Assembly (NCBI RefSeq): GCF_037478005.1
Contig: NZ_CP144164.1
Span: 4,712,001-4,776,000 of the forward strand
DNA: 64,000 nt
Direction of reading: 5' to 3'
Source: Alteromonas sp. M12
Lineage (GTDB): Bacteria; Pseudomonadota; Gammaproteobacteria; Enterobacterales; Alteromonadaceae
This document shows, piece after piece, positions 36,766 to 45,978 of this stretch. Each line of letters starts with the position of its first letter. Within the stretch, counting starts at the first letter, position 1. The position numbers and the translations under genes are program-made. The notes beneath the pieces were generated by a model, which ran no database searches, had not been told where the DNA came from, and saw only the letters and a program-made list of their open reading frames with translations.

Positions 36766-38327
36766 TGAGTATTGAAACAGCTGAAAATGCTGAACTCAAT
36801 CCAAATCTGTTAGACGCTGAAGTTAATTCTACGGAAATGGCTGATGAAGATGTGGTTCAACACAAGCAGTTAGCATTTAGTTTTGCGAAGCGTCATAAAG
36901 TGTTGCTGGATACCGGTGAAGAACCCGCTATTTTGTATCACACAGCAAGCACAGATTTTTCAATTTTCATTGAGGTACGTCGATTTCTGCAGGCTGACTT
37001 TCAATTAAAAGAAATTGCCGACGAGCAATTTGAAAACCTGCTTACCAAGGCGTTTCAACGCGACTCGTCAGCGGCTAAACAGCTGATGGAAGATATCGGC
37101 AATGAAAGTGACTTATTCGCGTTAGCTGAAGAACTGCCTGATACCGAAGATTTATTAGAAAATGAAGATGATGCGCCTATCATCAAGTTAATCAATGCAA
37201 TGTTAAGTGAAGCAATTAAAGAAGGTGCTTCTGACATTCATATTGAAACCTTCGAAAATCAATTAATAGTGCGATTTCGTGTAGACGGAGTGTTACGGGA
37301 AATATTACGGCCAAACCGTAAATTATCTTCCATGCTAGTGTCCCGTATTAAAGTCATGGCGAAGTTAGATATTGCCGAAAAGCGCGTTCCTCAAGATGGC
37401 CGCATTACCTTAAGAATAGCCGGACGCGCTGTGGATGTTAGGGTTTCAACCATGCCTTCGAGTCATGGTGAACGTGTGGTTCTGCGTTTGTTAGATAAAA
37501 ATAACGCCCGCTTAAATTTAACTGATTTAGGTATGACCGCAAAAAACCGTGAAATTTTTTCCGTTTTAATTCGCAAACCTCACGGGATTATTTTGGTTAC
37601 AGGTCCTACTGGCTCAGGTAAAAGTACAACCCTATACGCTGGCCTTTCAGAAATAAATTCGAAAGACCGGAATATTTTAACCGTTGAAGATCCCATCGAA
37701 TTTGATTTACAAGGCATCGGCCAAACTCAAGTTAATCCCCGTGTAGACATGACGTTTGCGCGAGGTTTGAGAGCAATATTACGGCAAGATCCTGACGTGG
37801 TCATGATTGGTGAAATTCGCGATCTCGAAACAGCACAAATTGGTGTGCAGGCCAGTTTAACCGGTCACTTAGTATTATCTACGTTACACACCAATACCGC
37901 CGCAGGAGCCATAACTCGACTTGAAGATATGGGAATTGAACCCTTTTTGTTATCTTCCAGTTTACTGGCTGTTTTGTCGCAAAGACTAGTAAGAACCCTT
38001 TGCCCTGATTGTAAAACGCCTCACCTTCCAAGCGAAGCCGAGTGTCAAATTTTAGGCTTAGAGCATGCCTCCAATAGCCAAAATATTTATAGTCCCAAAG
38101 GCTGTGCAGCTTGTAATCAAACAGGTTATCGCGGTCGGACCGGGATCCACGAATTACTGGTAGTTGACGAACCAACCCGTGAAATAATTCATAACGGTCA
38201 TGGTGAGCAAGCTATAGAAAAACATGTTAGGAAAAATACACCGAGTATTCGCGAAGACGGCTGTAACAAAGTACTTCTTGGGTATACATCCTTAGAAGAA
38301 GTACTGCGCGTTACCCGGGAGGATTAA
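36765..38327 (+). CDS. gspE: Type II secretion ATPase GspE
   Basis: Cytoplasmic hexameric ATPase that drives pseudopilus assembly. The 520-residue protein has an N-terminal region that binds GspL, an N2 domain ([20 protein letters not shown]), Walker [10 protein letters not shown] (residues 280-288), the Asp box EDPIEF, Walker B ([12 protein letters not shown] near 342-353) and the zinc-binding element with Cys413, Cys416, Cys447 and Cys450. It starts 1 bp inside the gspD stop codon, and gspF begins 2 bp after it, so the genes are tightly coupled. Confidence 0.97.
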   Translation: MSIETAENAELNPNLLDAEVNSTEMADEDVVQHKQLAFSFAKRHKVLLDTGEEPAILYHTASTDFSIFIEVRRFLQADFQLKEIADEQFENLLTKAFQRDSSAAKQLMEDIGNESDLFALAEELPDTEDLLENEDDAPIIKLINAMLSEAIKEGASDIHIETFENQLIVRFRVDGVLREILRPNRKLSSMLVSRIKVMAKLDIAEKRVPQDGRITLRIAGRAVDVRVSTMPSSHGERVVLRLLDKNNARLNLTDLGMTAKNREIFSVLIRKPHGIILVTGPTGSGKSTTLYAGLSEINSKDRNILTVEDPIEFDLQGIGQTQVNPRVDMTFARGLRAILRQDPDVVMIGEIRDLETAQIGVQASLTGHLVLSTLHTNTAAGAITRLEDMGIEPFLLSSSLLAVLSQRLVRTLCPDCKTPHLPSEAECQILGLEHASNSQNIYSPKGCAACNQTGYRGRTGIHELLVVDEPTREIIHNGHGEQAIEKHVRKNTPSIREDGCNKVLLGYTSLEEVLRVTRED

Positions 38328-38329
38328 CC

Positions 38330-39553
38330 GTGGCCGCTTATGCTTACAAAGCGATTACCCAATCTGGTCGCAATAAAAGTGGTGTTTTAGAAGGCGATAA
38401 CGCTCGGCATATTCGACAACAGTTGCGAGAATTAGAGCTTATTCCGCTAGAAGTAGAGCAAGTAACGGAACAGCAACAGCGCGACAACAAAAATCGATTT
38501 ACCTTGTTCACTCGCGGCATATCCGCCAGCGATTTAGCCCTTTTAACACGGCAAATTGCCACCTTGGTTGAATCTGCTTTGCCAATCGAGGAAGCACTTT
38601 TAGCGGTAGCAGAACAATGTGAAAAGCCCCGTCATAAAAATATGATGATGGCCGTTCGCAGTAAGGTAGTAGAAGGTCATTCTCTTGCCGATGCAATGGG
38701 AGAGTTTCCGCAAGTATTCGATGAGCTATTTCGAGCAATGGTTGCAGCAGGTGAAAAGTCAGGGCATTTAGACACAGTACTTAATCGACTGGCCGATTAC
38801 ACAGAAAAAAGTCAACGCACTCGCAGCCAAATTACCCAAGCACTAGTTTACCCTGCCATCATGCTATTTTTTGCATTTGGTATTATTTTCTTACTGTTGA
38901 CCGTAGTAGTGCCTAAAATTGTAGGACAATTCGACAACATGGGTCAGGAACTTCCTGCAATTACCAGCATCTTAATCTCTGTAAGCACTTGGTTACAAAG
39001 CTACGGTCTGATTGCAATAGTGTTAATTGTTATATTGATACTCTTGATTCGCAGAATTCTCAAACAACCGCTTATGAAAAAACGTTATCACAAGTTTATT
39101 TTGGAATTACCTTTGATTGGTAAAGTATCCAAAGGCTTGAATACGGCGCGTTTCGCCAGCACATTAAGTATACTAACCGCGAGTGCAGTGCCGTTGTTAG
39201 AGGCGATGCGCATAGCCGGTGACGTACTTGAAAATTTGCACATTAGAGAAGCTGTAGCCGATGCGGCAATTAAAGTGAAAGAGGGCTCTAGTCTGCGTGG
39301 AGCCTTAGAAAAGACCAAAATGTTTCCGCCTATGATGATGCATATGATTGCATCGGGTGAAAGAAGCGGTGAGCTTCAGCAAATGTTAAAACGAGCAGCA
39401 GACAACCAAGATAGGGAATTCGAAGCCCTAGTTGGTGTCTCATTAAAAGTTTTTGAACCAATTTTGATTGTTAGTATGGCAGCAATTGTTTTGTTTATCG
39501 TACTGGCAATTCTACAACCAATTTTAGCGCTTAATAATATGGTGAATATGTAA
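38330..39553 (+). CDS. gspF: Type II secretion inner-membrane platform protein GspF
   Basis: Polytopic platform protein around which the pseudopilus is assembled. The 407-residue protein has two repeated cytoplasmic domains (LLTRQIATLVESALPIEEAL; FASTLSILTASAVPLLEAM) and three membrane segments at about 171-193, 222-243 and 376-399. Translation starts at GTG, preceded by GGGAGGA, 2 bp after gspE. The stop codon overlaps the ATG of gspG by 1 bp. Confidence 0.97.
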   Translation: MAAYAYKAITQSGRNKSGVLEGDNARHIRQQLRELELIPLEVEQVTEQQQRDNKNRFTLFTRGISASDLALLTRQIATLVESALPIEEALLAVAEQCEKPRHKNMMMAVRSKVVEGHSLADAMGEFPQVFDELFRAMVAAGEKSGHLDTVLNRLADYTEKSQRTRSQITQALVYPAIMLFFAFGIIFLLLTVVVPKIVGQFDNMGQELPAITSILISVSTWLQSYGLIAIVLIVILILLIRRILKQPLMKKRYHKFILELPLIGKVSKGLNTARFASTLSILTASAVPLLEAMRIAGDVLENLHIREAVADAAIKVKEGSSLRGALEKTKMFPPMMMHMIASGERSGELQQMLKRAADNQDREFEALVGVSLKVFEPILIVSMAAIVLFIVLAILQPILALNNMVNM

Positions 39554-39993
39554 TGAAAATTAACAATCCTCGACAAGCTGGTTTTACCTTAATAGAGGTA
39601 ATGGTGGTGTTATTGATTATTGGTATCATGGCGGGCCTAGTGGCACCGCAAATACTCGGTAACCAAGAAGAAGCTCAGCGAAAAGCTGCTGCTATTGATA
39701 TTCAATCATTGGAAAGTGCATTGACCCGCTACAAGTTAAGTAACAACCGTTTCCCAACCACCGAGCAAGGGTTAGATTCTTTGGTTAACGAACCGACAAT
39801 AGACCCTATTCCACGCAATTACCCAACCGGCGGCTATATTAATCGTTTGCCTAATGACCCTTGGGACAATCCTTATCAATTGGTTAGCCCAGGTGAAATA
39901 GGCGTGATAGATATTTTTTCTAATGGCCCAGATGGTGAACCAGGAACGGAAGACGATATTGGTAACTGGAATCTTGGCGATTACCTAAACTAA
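39553..39993 (+). CDS. gspG: Major pseudopilin GspG
   Basis: Main subunit of the type II secretion pseudopilus. The 146-residue prepilin has a short leader cut before Phe11 (AG-FTLIEVMV), the long N-terminal hydrophobic helix, RYKLSNNRFPTTEQGLDSLV and the C-terminal calcium-binding-type loop DIFSNGPDGEPGTEDDIGNW, all typical of GspG. Processing needs the PilD/GspO peptidase, which is not in this window and is presumably shared with type IV pili. Confidence 0.97.
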   Translation: MKINNPRQAGFTLIEVMVVLLIIGIMAGLVAPQILGNQEEAQRKAAAIDIQSLESALTRYKLSNNRFPTTEQGLDSLVNEPTIDPIPRNYPTGGYINRLPNDPWDNPYQLVSPGEIGVIDIFSNGPDGEPGTEDDIGNWNLGDYLN

Positions 39994-40010
39994 ACATTGA
40001 GTTGCCCATA

Positions 40011-40637
40011 ATGCGAGCACGGTCATTAAAGTACCATTCAGGATTTACTCTCATCGAGATCATGGCGGTGCTAGCAATTATGGGAATTGTTATAAGTGTA
40101 ATTTCATTTAATAACTTCTCACCGACCCCTTCTGAAGAATTAGAAAAACAAGCGAAACGATTCCAGATAGTAGTGGATATGGCATCTGATTTTGCGGTGT
40201 TAAACCAGCAAGAGTTAGGTATTCGTATTGAACCTGAAACCGCTGAATATATATTTATGCAGTTAGATGAAGAACAAAATTGGCAACTACTGGAAGGACA
40301 ACAAGCGTTCGGTCGTTATCAATTACCAGAACCCTACTCTTTGGCGTTAGAGCTCGACGAATTACCTTGGATTGAAGAAGACAATTTGTTTAGCGACGGT
40401 ATATTCGATGAATCCTTGTCCTTTGATGAGGACCGCGTTGACATTGGCAGTGAAGAAGAAGAGAAAAAACTACCGCCACCACAAATCATGTTGTTATCCA
40501 GTGGTGACGTGACACCATTTAGTTTAACTATGATGTATGAGCCTGATTTTTCTAATGATGATCCCGTGTATTTTAAGCTGAATGCCATTGATAGTGTGCC
40601 CCTTGAAAGGTTGGGTCCTTTGGATAGTGACTTATGA
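40011..40637 (+). CDS. gspH: Minor pseudopilin GspH
   Basis: Minor pseudopilin of the type II secretion pseudopilus. The ATG at 40011 with TTGAG 9 bp upstream was preferred to a TTG three codons earlier, giving 208 residues with the leader cleaved at SG-FTLIEIMAV. The C-terminal domain is long for GspH and contains a strongly acidic stretch (about 125-155, Asp/Glu-rich, ending EEEEKK) before QIMLLSSGDVTPFSL. The acidic insertion may be a species trait. gspI overlaps its stop codon by 4 bp. Confidence 0.9.
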   Translation: MRARSLKYHSGFTLIEIMAVLAIMGIVISVISFNNFSPTPSEELEKQAKRFQIVVDMASDFAVLNQQELGIRIEPETAEYIFMQLDEEQNWQLLEGQQAFGRYQLPEPYSLALELDELPWIEEDNLFSDGIFDESLSFDEDRVDIGSEEEEKKLPPPQIMLLSSGDVTPFSLTMMYEPDFSNDDPVYFKLNAIDSVPLERLGPLDSDL

Positions 40638-41023
40638 ACACTAACACTCACAACAAAGGTTTCACCTTGTTAGAAGTCATGCTGGCGCTACTGATCTTTG
40701 CGATAACCGGCACCGCTATCATGAAATCGGCCACTGACCATTTAAACGGTGTCAGCCAAATCGAAAATATTACCTTTGCCACTTGGGTAGCCAATAATCG
40801 CCTTACCCAAATCAACATCGAAAATAGCTGGCCCCTAAAAGACAATTTGAAGGGCGAAGAAAAGATGGCTGGTACTACTTGGTACTGGCAACAAAAATTA
40901 TTGTCCACCCCGGATGAATCTTTGATCGGGATTGAAATCGTAGTGGGGACCGACGAAAATTTCGACCGCACGATAACCAGTGTGACCTCCTATATGGCTA
41001 AACCCAAGAGCACAATAAGATGA
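40634..41023 (+). CDS. gspI: Minor pseudopilin GspI
   Basis: A 129-residue minor pseudopilin, cleaved at KG-FTLLEVMLAL, forming the tip complex with GspJ and GspK that starts pseudopilus assembly. The ATWVANNRLTQINIENSWP segment is characteristic of GspI. It overlaps gspH and gspJ by 4 bp each, indicating coupled translation. Confidence 0.95.
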   Translation: MNTNTHNKGFTLLEVMLALLIFAITGTAIMKSATDHLNGVSQIENITFATWVANNRLTQINIENSWPLKDNLKGEEKMAGTTWYWQQKLLSTPDESLIGIEIVVGTDENFDRTITSVTSYMAKPKSTIR

Positions 41024-41649
41024 TTGGTCAAAAGCAACGCGGTTTCACACTGATTGAAATTATGATTGCTGTGGCAATCTTCACTCTTATCGGTATCGCT
41101 TCCACCAGCGTAATGACCGCCGTTATCGACAGTGATGAATTATCTGAAAATCGTTTCGAAAAACTACAAACTTTGCAAAGAGCGATGCTCACCATTGAAC
41201 GAGATATGCTTCAAGCGGTGCCCAGAGCAGTGCGCCTAGACGGTGAAGAGAATACGCAAGTTATGCACGCAGAAAAGAACTTCTTGGAAAGCGAAGCTGA
41301 TGGTTTTGCTTTTGTGCGAGCTGGATGGCAAAACCCGCAACTAATGTTACAACGCAGCACCTTACAAAGTGTTGGCTACCGTATGCAAGAAGGTAGGTTA
41401 GAGCGTTTGTACGGTAATTACGTTGATAATGTAGTTGGTTATGAACCCAAAGTACGGGTTTTATTAACTAAGGTAGATGATTTTCAAGTGCATTTTTTAT
41501 TAAACTCTGGCGAAGATTCTGCCGACTCACAAAGCTGGGATGATTCTTATGCTCAAGATACCCTGCCAGTAGCCGTGAAGATTACCATCACCAGTCAAGA
41601 ATTCGGCGTCATTGAGCGTAAGTTTTTAATGAGCAGCGCAGATTCGTGA
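41020..41649 (+). CDS. gspJ: Minor pseudopilin GspJ
   Basis: A 209-residue minor pseudopilin of the tip complex, with leader cleavage at RG-FTLIEIMIAV, the hydrophobic helix, and LQRAMLTIERDMLQAVPRAVR and LERLYGNYVD characteristic of GspJ. It overlaps gspI and gspK by 4 bp each. Confidence 0.95.
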   Translation: MIGQKQRGFTLIEIMIAVAIFTLIGIASTSVMTAVIDSDELSENRFEKLQTLQRAMLTIERDMLQAVPRAVRLDGEENTQVMHAEKNFLESEADGFAFVRAGWQNPQLMLQRSTLQSVGYRMQEGRLERLYGNYVDNVVGYEPKVRVLLTKVDDFQVHFLLNSGEDSADSQSWDDSYAQDTLPVAVKITITSQEFGVIERKFLMSSADS

Positions 41650-42728
41650 ATACTAGCTTGGCAAATTATTCAAAGCAGCAGGGGGTCGCTTTAATCATTG
41701 TTTTGATGATTGTCGCGCTGGTTGCGATTATTGCCACTGAAATGGGGTCAAGATTGCAACTTCAAGTGACTCGCGCAACCAACATTAAAGATAACAATCA
41801 AGCATTTTGGTATGCAATGGGGGCTGAGCAATTTGCGATTAAATCCATCGGTGAACTATTAGAGTCAAATCCTGATGTGATTTCATTAGAAGCTGGCTGG
41901 TCTGAACAATTTACCTTTCCTTTAGAAGGTGGCGGTATTCAAGCTCAGTTGACCGATATGCAAACCTGCCTAAATCTCAATGCTATCGACTCGGTAAATC
42001 GAGTACAACAAAGCAGCAGTCAAAACGGCAATGATAACGATAACACTAACGGCGACAGCGAGGTTAAAAAGGTGCTACGTGGAAATAGCAGCGGTGATAT
42101 CAATTCCGTCCCTGAAGAGGCCCTAGCGTTTGAACGCTTATTGACCAACGTTGTGCCAGAGTTGGATAACTATTCAATTGAAGTTGTCAGAGACTCGTTA
42201 ATTGATTGGCTAGACCAAGATGACAACATGTCACAAAGCGGGGCCGAAGATGCCGACTATGCAGCGTTAGTAAACCCTTACTTAGCCGCAAACAACTTAA
42301 TGGTCAGTAAGTCTGAAATACGTCTAGTTAACGGCGTTAAAGCCCAATGGATTAATGACCTGCTGCCGATGGTCTGTGTTATTCCAAATGTGTCAGAAAT
42401 GAAAATTAATGTGAATACTGTAAAAGAAGATCAAGCTCCTGTATTAGCAGCATTAACAGGTGCACCAGTATCGGAAATTCAAAGCCTCATCAGTAATCGT
42501 GCACCTGATGGCTACCAAAATGTACAGGATTTCTTAGCGGAAACACTGTTTACCAATCACACATTAACCGAACAACAACAACGTTGGTTTGATGTAAAAA
42601 CAGAATACTTTCTATTACATACCAAGACCCGTTACAATAACGCCACATTTGCTATGTCTTCCCTACTGAAAGTAGAAAATAACGACCAAGTGATTGTCAT
42701 ACGACGAGAATTTGGAGGAGTACTTTAA
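41646..42728 (+). CDS. gspK: Minor pseudopilin GspK
   Basis: The largest minor pseudopilin, 360 residues, capping the pseudopilus tip. The prepilin site is less canonical (QQG-VALIIVLMIVALV), normal for GspK, which lacks Glu5. The alpha domain and two helix-hairpin-helix-like segments (LNLNAIDS; AALTGAPVSEIQSLISNR) are present. An Asn/Asp-rich low-complexity insertion lies at about 122-137. Translation starts at GTG overlapping the gspJ stop codon. Confidence 0.95.
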   Translation: MNTSLANYSKQQGVALIIVLMIVALVAIIATEMGSRLQLQVTRATNIKDNNQAFWYAMGAEQFAIKSIGELLESNPDVISLEAGWSEQFTFPLEGGGIQAQLTDMQTCLNLNAIDSVNRVQQSSSQNGNDNDNTNGDSEVKKVLRGNSSGDINSVPEEALAFERLLTNVVPELDNYSIEVVRDSLIDWLDQDDNMSQSGAEDADYAALVNPYLAANNLMVSKSEIRLVNGVKAQWINDLLPMVCVIPNVSEMKINVNTVKEDQAPVLAALTGAPVSEIQSLISNRAPDGYQNVQDFLAETLFTNHTLTEQQQRWFDVKTEYFLLHTKTRYNNATFAMSSLLKVENNDQVIVIRREFGGVL

Positions 42729-43921
42729 TGGAACATCTGGTTATCCGCCTAGGCTCAACCACTAGTGACCCAGTCAATTGGTTAGTATGGTCTGGTCAAG
42801 AGCAGGAAATTATTGCCTCTGGCGTACTAGATAATGCGGAACAGCTTAATTCTTTATCTGAACGTGCAGGCAAACGTCCTATTACCGCCTTAGTCCCAGG
42901 TTGTGACTTTTTGTTGAAATGGGTCGCCATGCCAGCGAAGGCATCGCGAAAAGCGCTAACGGCGATACCATACATGCTTGAGGAAGATTTAAGCATGGAT
43001 ATTAGCGAACAGTTTTTTGCCTTAGGGGAAAAAAATGGCAACATGCAAGCGGTTGCAGTAGTTAGCAGAGATAAGATGGCAAACTGGCTAGAGGTTATCA
43101 AACAAGCCGGTTTGTACTGCAATAAAATGCTCCCCGATATACTTGCCCTTCCCTACATTGAAGATGCGTGGAGCTTAGTAACCCTTGGACAGCAAGCTAT
43201 TATTCGTCAAGATCAATGGCAAGGTCTGCAAGGTGATGCAACTTGGTTATTGCAAGCCACTGAGCATTTTGCAAAACAGCAAACAACACCGCTAAAAGTA
43301 GCGAATCACAGTGACTTAGATATTTCTAACTTAGCCAACGTTGAACAAATCGAACAGCAGTTAGACTTACCCATGCAATTGCTTGCAACAGGTGCCTTAA
43401 AAACCACATTTAATCTGTTACAAGGCGAGTTTAAAGCTAAACAACAAAATCGTAGTCAGTGGCGTCAATGGCGAGTTGCAGCGGTTTTAGCTATTCTCGC
43501 CCTTGTGGTTACATTGGTTGATAAAGGCGTGCAAGTTAATCAACTTAAACAACAAAGTGCGGATCTAACTAAGCAAATGCACGAGCAATTTGCCAAAGCC
43601 TTTCCTAATCAACCAAAACCCACAAGAATCCGTTTAGCGATGGAAAGAGAACTGGCTAAATTAGCCAACGGGGGCGGACAAACATCAATGCTAGCAATGA
43701 TGTCACAACTCACCGAAGCCTTTCAAAATAGCGACGTTAAACCACAAACTATACGTTTTGATAGTGCGCGTTCAGAATTGCGACTACAGGCCGTTGCGGC
43801 AAACTTCGAAGCATTAGAACGATTTAAACGTTTAGCCCAAGAAAAAGGCTTCGAGGTACAACAAGGTGCAATTAACAACAAAGACAACCAAGTGATTGGT
43901 TCGTTATCGATAAGGAGCTGA
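42728..43921 (+). CDS. gspL: Type II secretion assembly protein GspL
   Basis: A 397-residue bitopic inner-membrane protein that links the ATPase GspE to GspM. The N-terminal cytoplasmic actin-like domain (about 1-235, LVPGCDFLLKWVAMPAKASRK) is followed by one membrane segment (about 248-265) and a periplasmic ferredoxin-like domain (about 310-397). It starts 1 bp inside the gspK stop and is followed 1 bp later by gspM. Confidence 0.95.
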   Translation: MEHLVIRLGSTTSDPVNWLVWSGQEQEIIASGVLDNAEQLNSLSERAGKRPITALVPGCDFLLKWVAMPAKASRKALTAIPYMLEEDLSMDISEQFFALGEKNGNMQAVAVVSRDKMANWLEVIKQAGLYCNKMLPDILALPYIEDAWSLVTLGQQAIIRQDQWQGLQGDATWLLQATEHFAKQQTTPLKVANHSDLDISNLANVEQIEQQLDLPMQLLATGALKTTFNLLQGEFKAKQQNRSQWRQWRVAAVLAILALVVTLVDKGVQVNQLKQQSADLTKQMHEQFAKAFPNQPKPTRIRLAMERELAKLANGGGQTSMLAMMSQLTEAFQNSDVKPQTIRFDSARSELRLQAVAANFEALERFKRLAQEKGFEVQQGAINNKDNQVIGSLSIRS

Positions 43922-43922
43922 T

Positions 43923-44402
43923 ATGAAAGATTTGTTGGATAAATTTAATCAGCTATCAGAGCGCGAAAGAATTTTAGTCGTAGTATCGGGTTTGTTATTA
44001 ATAATCGCCCTATTTTACTATTTGGTGTGGGCCCCTATTGACAATTCTTTGCAAACTCAAAGCAAGTTAGTCGCGACTAAACAAGCTGACCTAATATGGT
44101 TTAAACAAAATGCAAATCGTGCAATCCAAATGCGCAGCGGAAATGGTAATGCATCTGTGTTTTCAGGCTCGTTACCCCAAGCAGTCAATCAAACTGCTGG
44201 GCGGGTGAAAATAGCAATTTCTAGAATGCAGCCTCAAGGCGAAGAGTTAAAGGTTTGGGTAGACCAAGCCCCCTTTAACGATGTGGTGAGTTGGTTACAA
44301 AGTATGGAAAATCTTGGGATCCGCATCATCAATGTTGATTTAGCGGAAGCCAACGTGTCAGGAATGGTAAAAGTCAGAAGTTTGCAGTTAGGAAAATCAT
44401 GA
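43923..44402 (+). CDS. gspM: Type II secretion protein GspM
   Basis: A 159-residue inner-membrane protein with a short cytoplasmic start (FNQLSERERILVVVSG), one membrane segment (about 18-37) and a periplasmic ferredoxin-like domain that pairs with GspL. VWVDQAPFNDVVSWLQSMEN is the typical C-terminal motif. The stop overlaps gspN by 4 bp. Confidence 0.94.
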   Translation: MKDLLDKFNQLSERERILVVVSGLLLIIALFYYLVWAPIDNSLQTQSKLVATKQADLIWFKQNANRAIQMRSGNGNASVFSGSLPQAVNQTAGRVKIAISRMQPQGEELKVWVDQAPFNDVVSWLQSMENLGIRIINVDLAEANVSGMVKVRSLQLGKS

Positions 44403-45160
44403 AGCAAGTTGTTAAGTGGAGTCTTCTAGGCATTTTAGCCTTTTTGATTTTACTCATTATTAAGTTACCCGCTAGCCAAGTTATTTATCGCGCTAACCAA
44501 TCCAATGATCTGAGCATTGAAGGTGTGCAAGGAACGATATGGAATGCCTCAGCTAGTATTATCAGTGTTAATAACATTACCATTGAAGATGTTAGCTGGC
44601 AGGTGTCATTTTGGGATTTGTTATTTGGCCAAATGACGTTAGACATAGATGGCGGGGATTTACGCTCAAGTGACAAAGTCTCATTACAAGGCATCGTTAG
44701 CATTGATATGTTCGACCCAAGCCATGTTCAATCTTCCGATTTAACTGTGTATTTACCGGCAGATATGGCTATTGCCCAAGCCCCCTTACCAATAGCAGTA
44801 AACGCAGGAGGCCGCTTTAAAGTCTCTTTAACCGAATTAGATTATGCTGGAAAATGTATTGGTTTATCCGGCAAAGGCCAATGGTTGAATGCGGGGTTAG
44901 AAGGCTTGGTAGGGCTTAGTGAACCTTTGAGTTTAGGTAACTTTCAAGCAAATCTAAGTTGCATTGAGGATGATATTCTAGTCAAAATCACCCCACCCAA
45001 TGTATTTAATTTAACCGCTGATGCTCGGATTCCAAGCACATTAAAAGTAAAATTAAATGGTCAGTTCAAACCCGACGATAGTTTACCCAAACAAGTTAGG
45101 GATGCCGCTCAGTTCTTTGGCCGTCCCGACAAACAAGGGTTTTATAAAATAAAATTTTAG
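44399..45160 (+). CDS. gspN: Type II secretion protein GspN
   Basis: Last gene of the operon, 253 residues, an inner-membrane-anchored periplasmic protein (membrane segment at about 8-25, then IEGVQGTIWNASASI and FWDLLFGQMTLDIDGG, typical of GspN). GspN is absent from many type II systems; its role is not clear. A possible bidirectional hairpin terminator follows between it and the convergent yrfG gene. Confidence 0.92.
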   Translation: MKQVVKWSLLGILAFLILLIIKLPASQVIYRANQSNDLSIEGVQGTIWNASASIISVNNITIEDVSWQVSFWDLLFGQMTLDIDGGDLRSSDKVSLQGIVSIDMFDPSHVQSSDLTVYLPADMAIAQAPLPIAVNAGGRFKVSLTELDYAGKCIGLSGKGQWLNAGLEGLVGLSEPLSLGNFQANLSCIEDDILVKITPPNVFNLTADARIPSTLKVKLNGQFKPDDSLPKQVRDAAQFFGRPDKQGFYKIKF

Positions 45161-45164
45161 GAAC

Positions 45165-45186
45165 AGAGGGAGTATAAGTTCCCTCT
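45165..45186. terminator. Hairpin between convergent gspN and yrfG
   Basis: Stem AGAGGGA/TCCCTCT with an 8-nt loop just after the gspN stop codon and before the yrfG stop. On the minus strand it is followed by an A/T-rich stretch. It could serve both genes, although neither side has a strict T-run. Confidence 0.5.
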
Positions 45187-45206
45187 ATCGACCTTCCTTT
45201 CGCGAT

Positions 45207-45917
45207 TTATTTTATCGGGTTGTTGTTAATATCATCGATTAAGAATCGGTAATCTTGAATACTCGTAAACTCATCAATATTGCGGATTTCACCTTGGCTA
45301 TCTGGATTCTCAACGGCTAACAAGTGAGCAATCCCGAATTCTTTAGCTGCATGTAAAATCGGTACACTATCATCAACGAACAAAGTACTTTGCGCATCAA
45401 ACCCTAAGCGTTTCTGTAATTTTTGCCACAACAGCTGAGATTCTTTTGTTACCCCAAATTCATGGGTAGAAATCAAGGTGTCGATATGACTATCCAATTG
45501 AGTCTGCTCGATTTTTAGTGACAAGCTTCCCGGGTGCGCATTAGTTACTAGCACAACTTGTCTGCCACTGTTATGCAAAGCGTCGAGAAATGGCAAAGTG
45601 TCTTCACGCATACTGATCAAATGTTTAATTTGTCGTTTTGCCTCAATAATATCCATATCGAGCTTTTCCGCCCAATAATCAAGACAATACCAGTTTATCG
45701 TTCCCATCACCTTTTGGTATTCAAGGTGAATATATTCTTTTGCTTTTTCGAGACTGATGGCTTTTTTTTGTGCTATCTTTTGCGGTACAACTTCCATCCA
45801 AAAATGGTTGTCGAAGTGCAAGTCGAGCAGGGTTCCATCCATATCGAGTAAAACAGTTCTAATTTGGTTCCAGGGCAACATTGGCAAGTCAGTGATCCAT
45901 GAGTTAAAGTAAGGCAA
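45207..45917 (-). CDS. yrfG: GMP/IMP nucleotidase, HAD superfamily
   Basis: A 236-residue HAD-type phosphatase that dephosphorylates purine mononucleotides. Motif I is LLDMDGTLLDLHFDNHFW, nearly as in E. coli YrfG; motif II is VLVTNAHPGS, and motif III/IV is FVDDSVPILHAAKEFGI. It is divergent from nudE across a 61-bp gap. In E. coli yrfG, nudE and hslR/hslO also cluster; here the gsp operon lies between hslR and yrfG. Confidence 0.93.
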   Translation of the reverse strand: MPYFNSWITDLPMLPWNQIRTVLLDMDGTLLDLHFDNHFWMEVVPQKIAQKKAISLEKAKEYIHLEYQKVMGTINWYCLDYWAEKLDMDIIEAKRQIKHLISMREDTLPFLDALHNSGRQVVLVTNAHPGSLSLKIEQTQLDSHIDTLISTHEFGVTKESQLLWQKLQKRLGFDAQSTLFVDDSVPILHAAKEFGIAHLLAVENPDSQGEIRNIDEFTSIQDYRFLIDDINNNPIK

Positions 45918-45932
45918 AATGTAGTATAAAGT

Positions 45933-45956
45933 GCAGTTCCTGAATAATGGAACTGC
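45933..45956. promoter_or_regulatory. Perfect 8-bp inverted repeat in the yrfG-nudE divergent gap
   Basis: GCAGTTCC and GGAACTGC separated by TGAATAAT, centred in the 61-bp gap between the divergent genes. TATAAA lies just to the left. It could be an operator or a leader hairpin of nudE. Confidence 0.35.
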
Positions 45957-45978
45957 CGTAGTTTAACGTGATAGGTAA

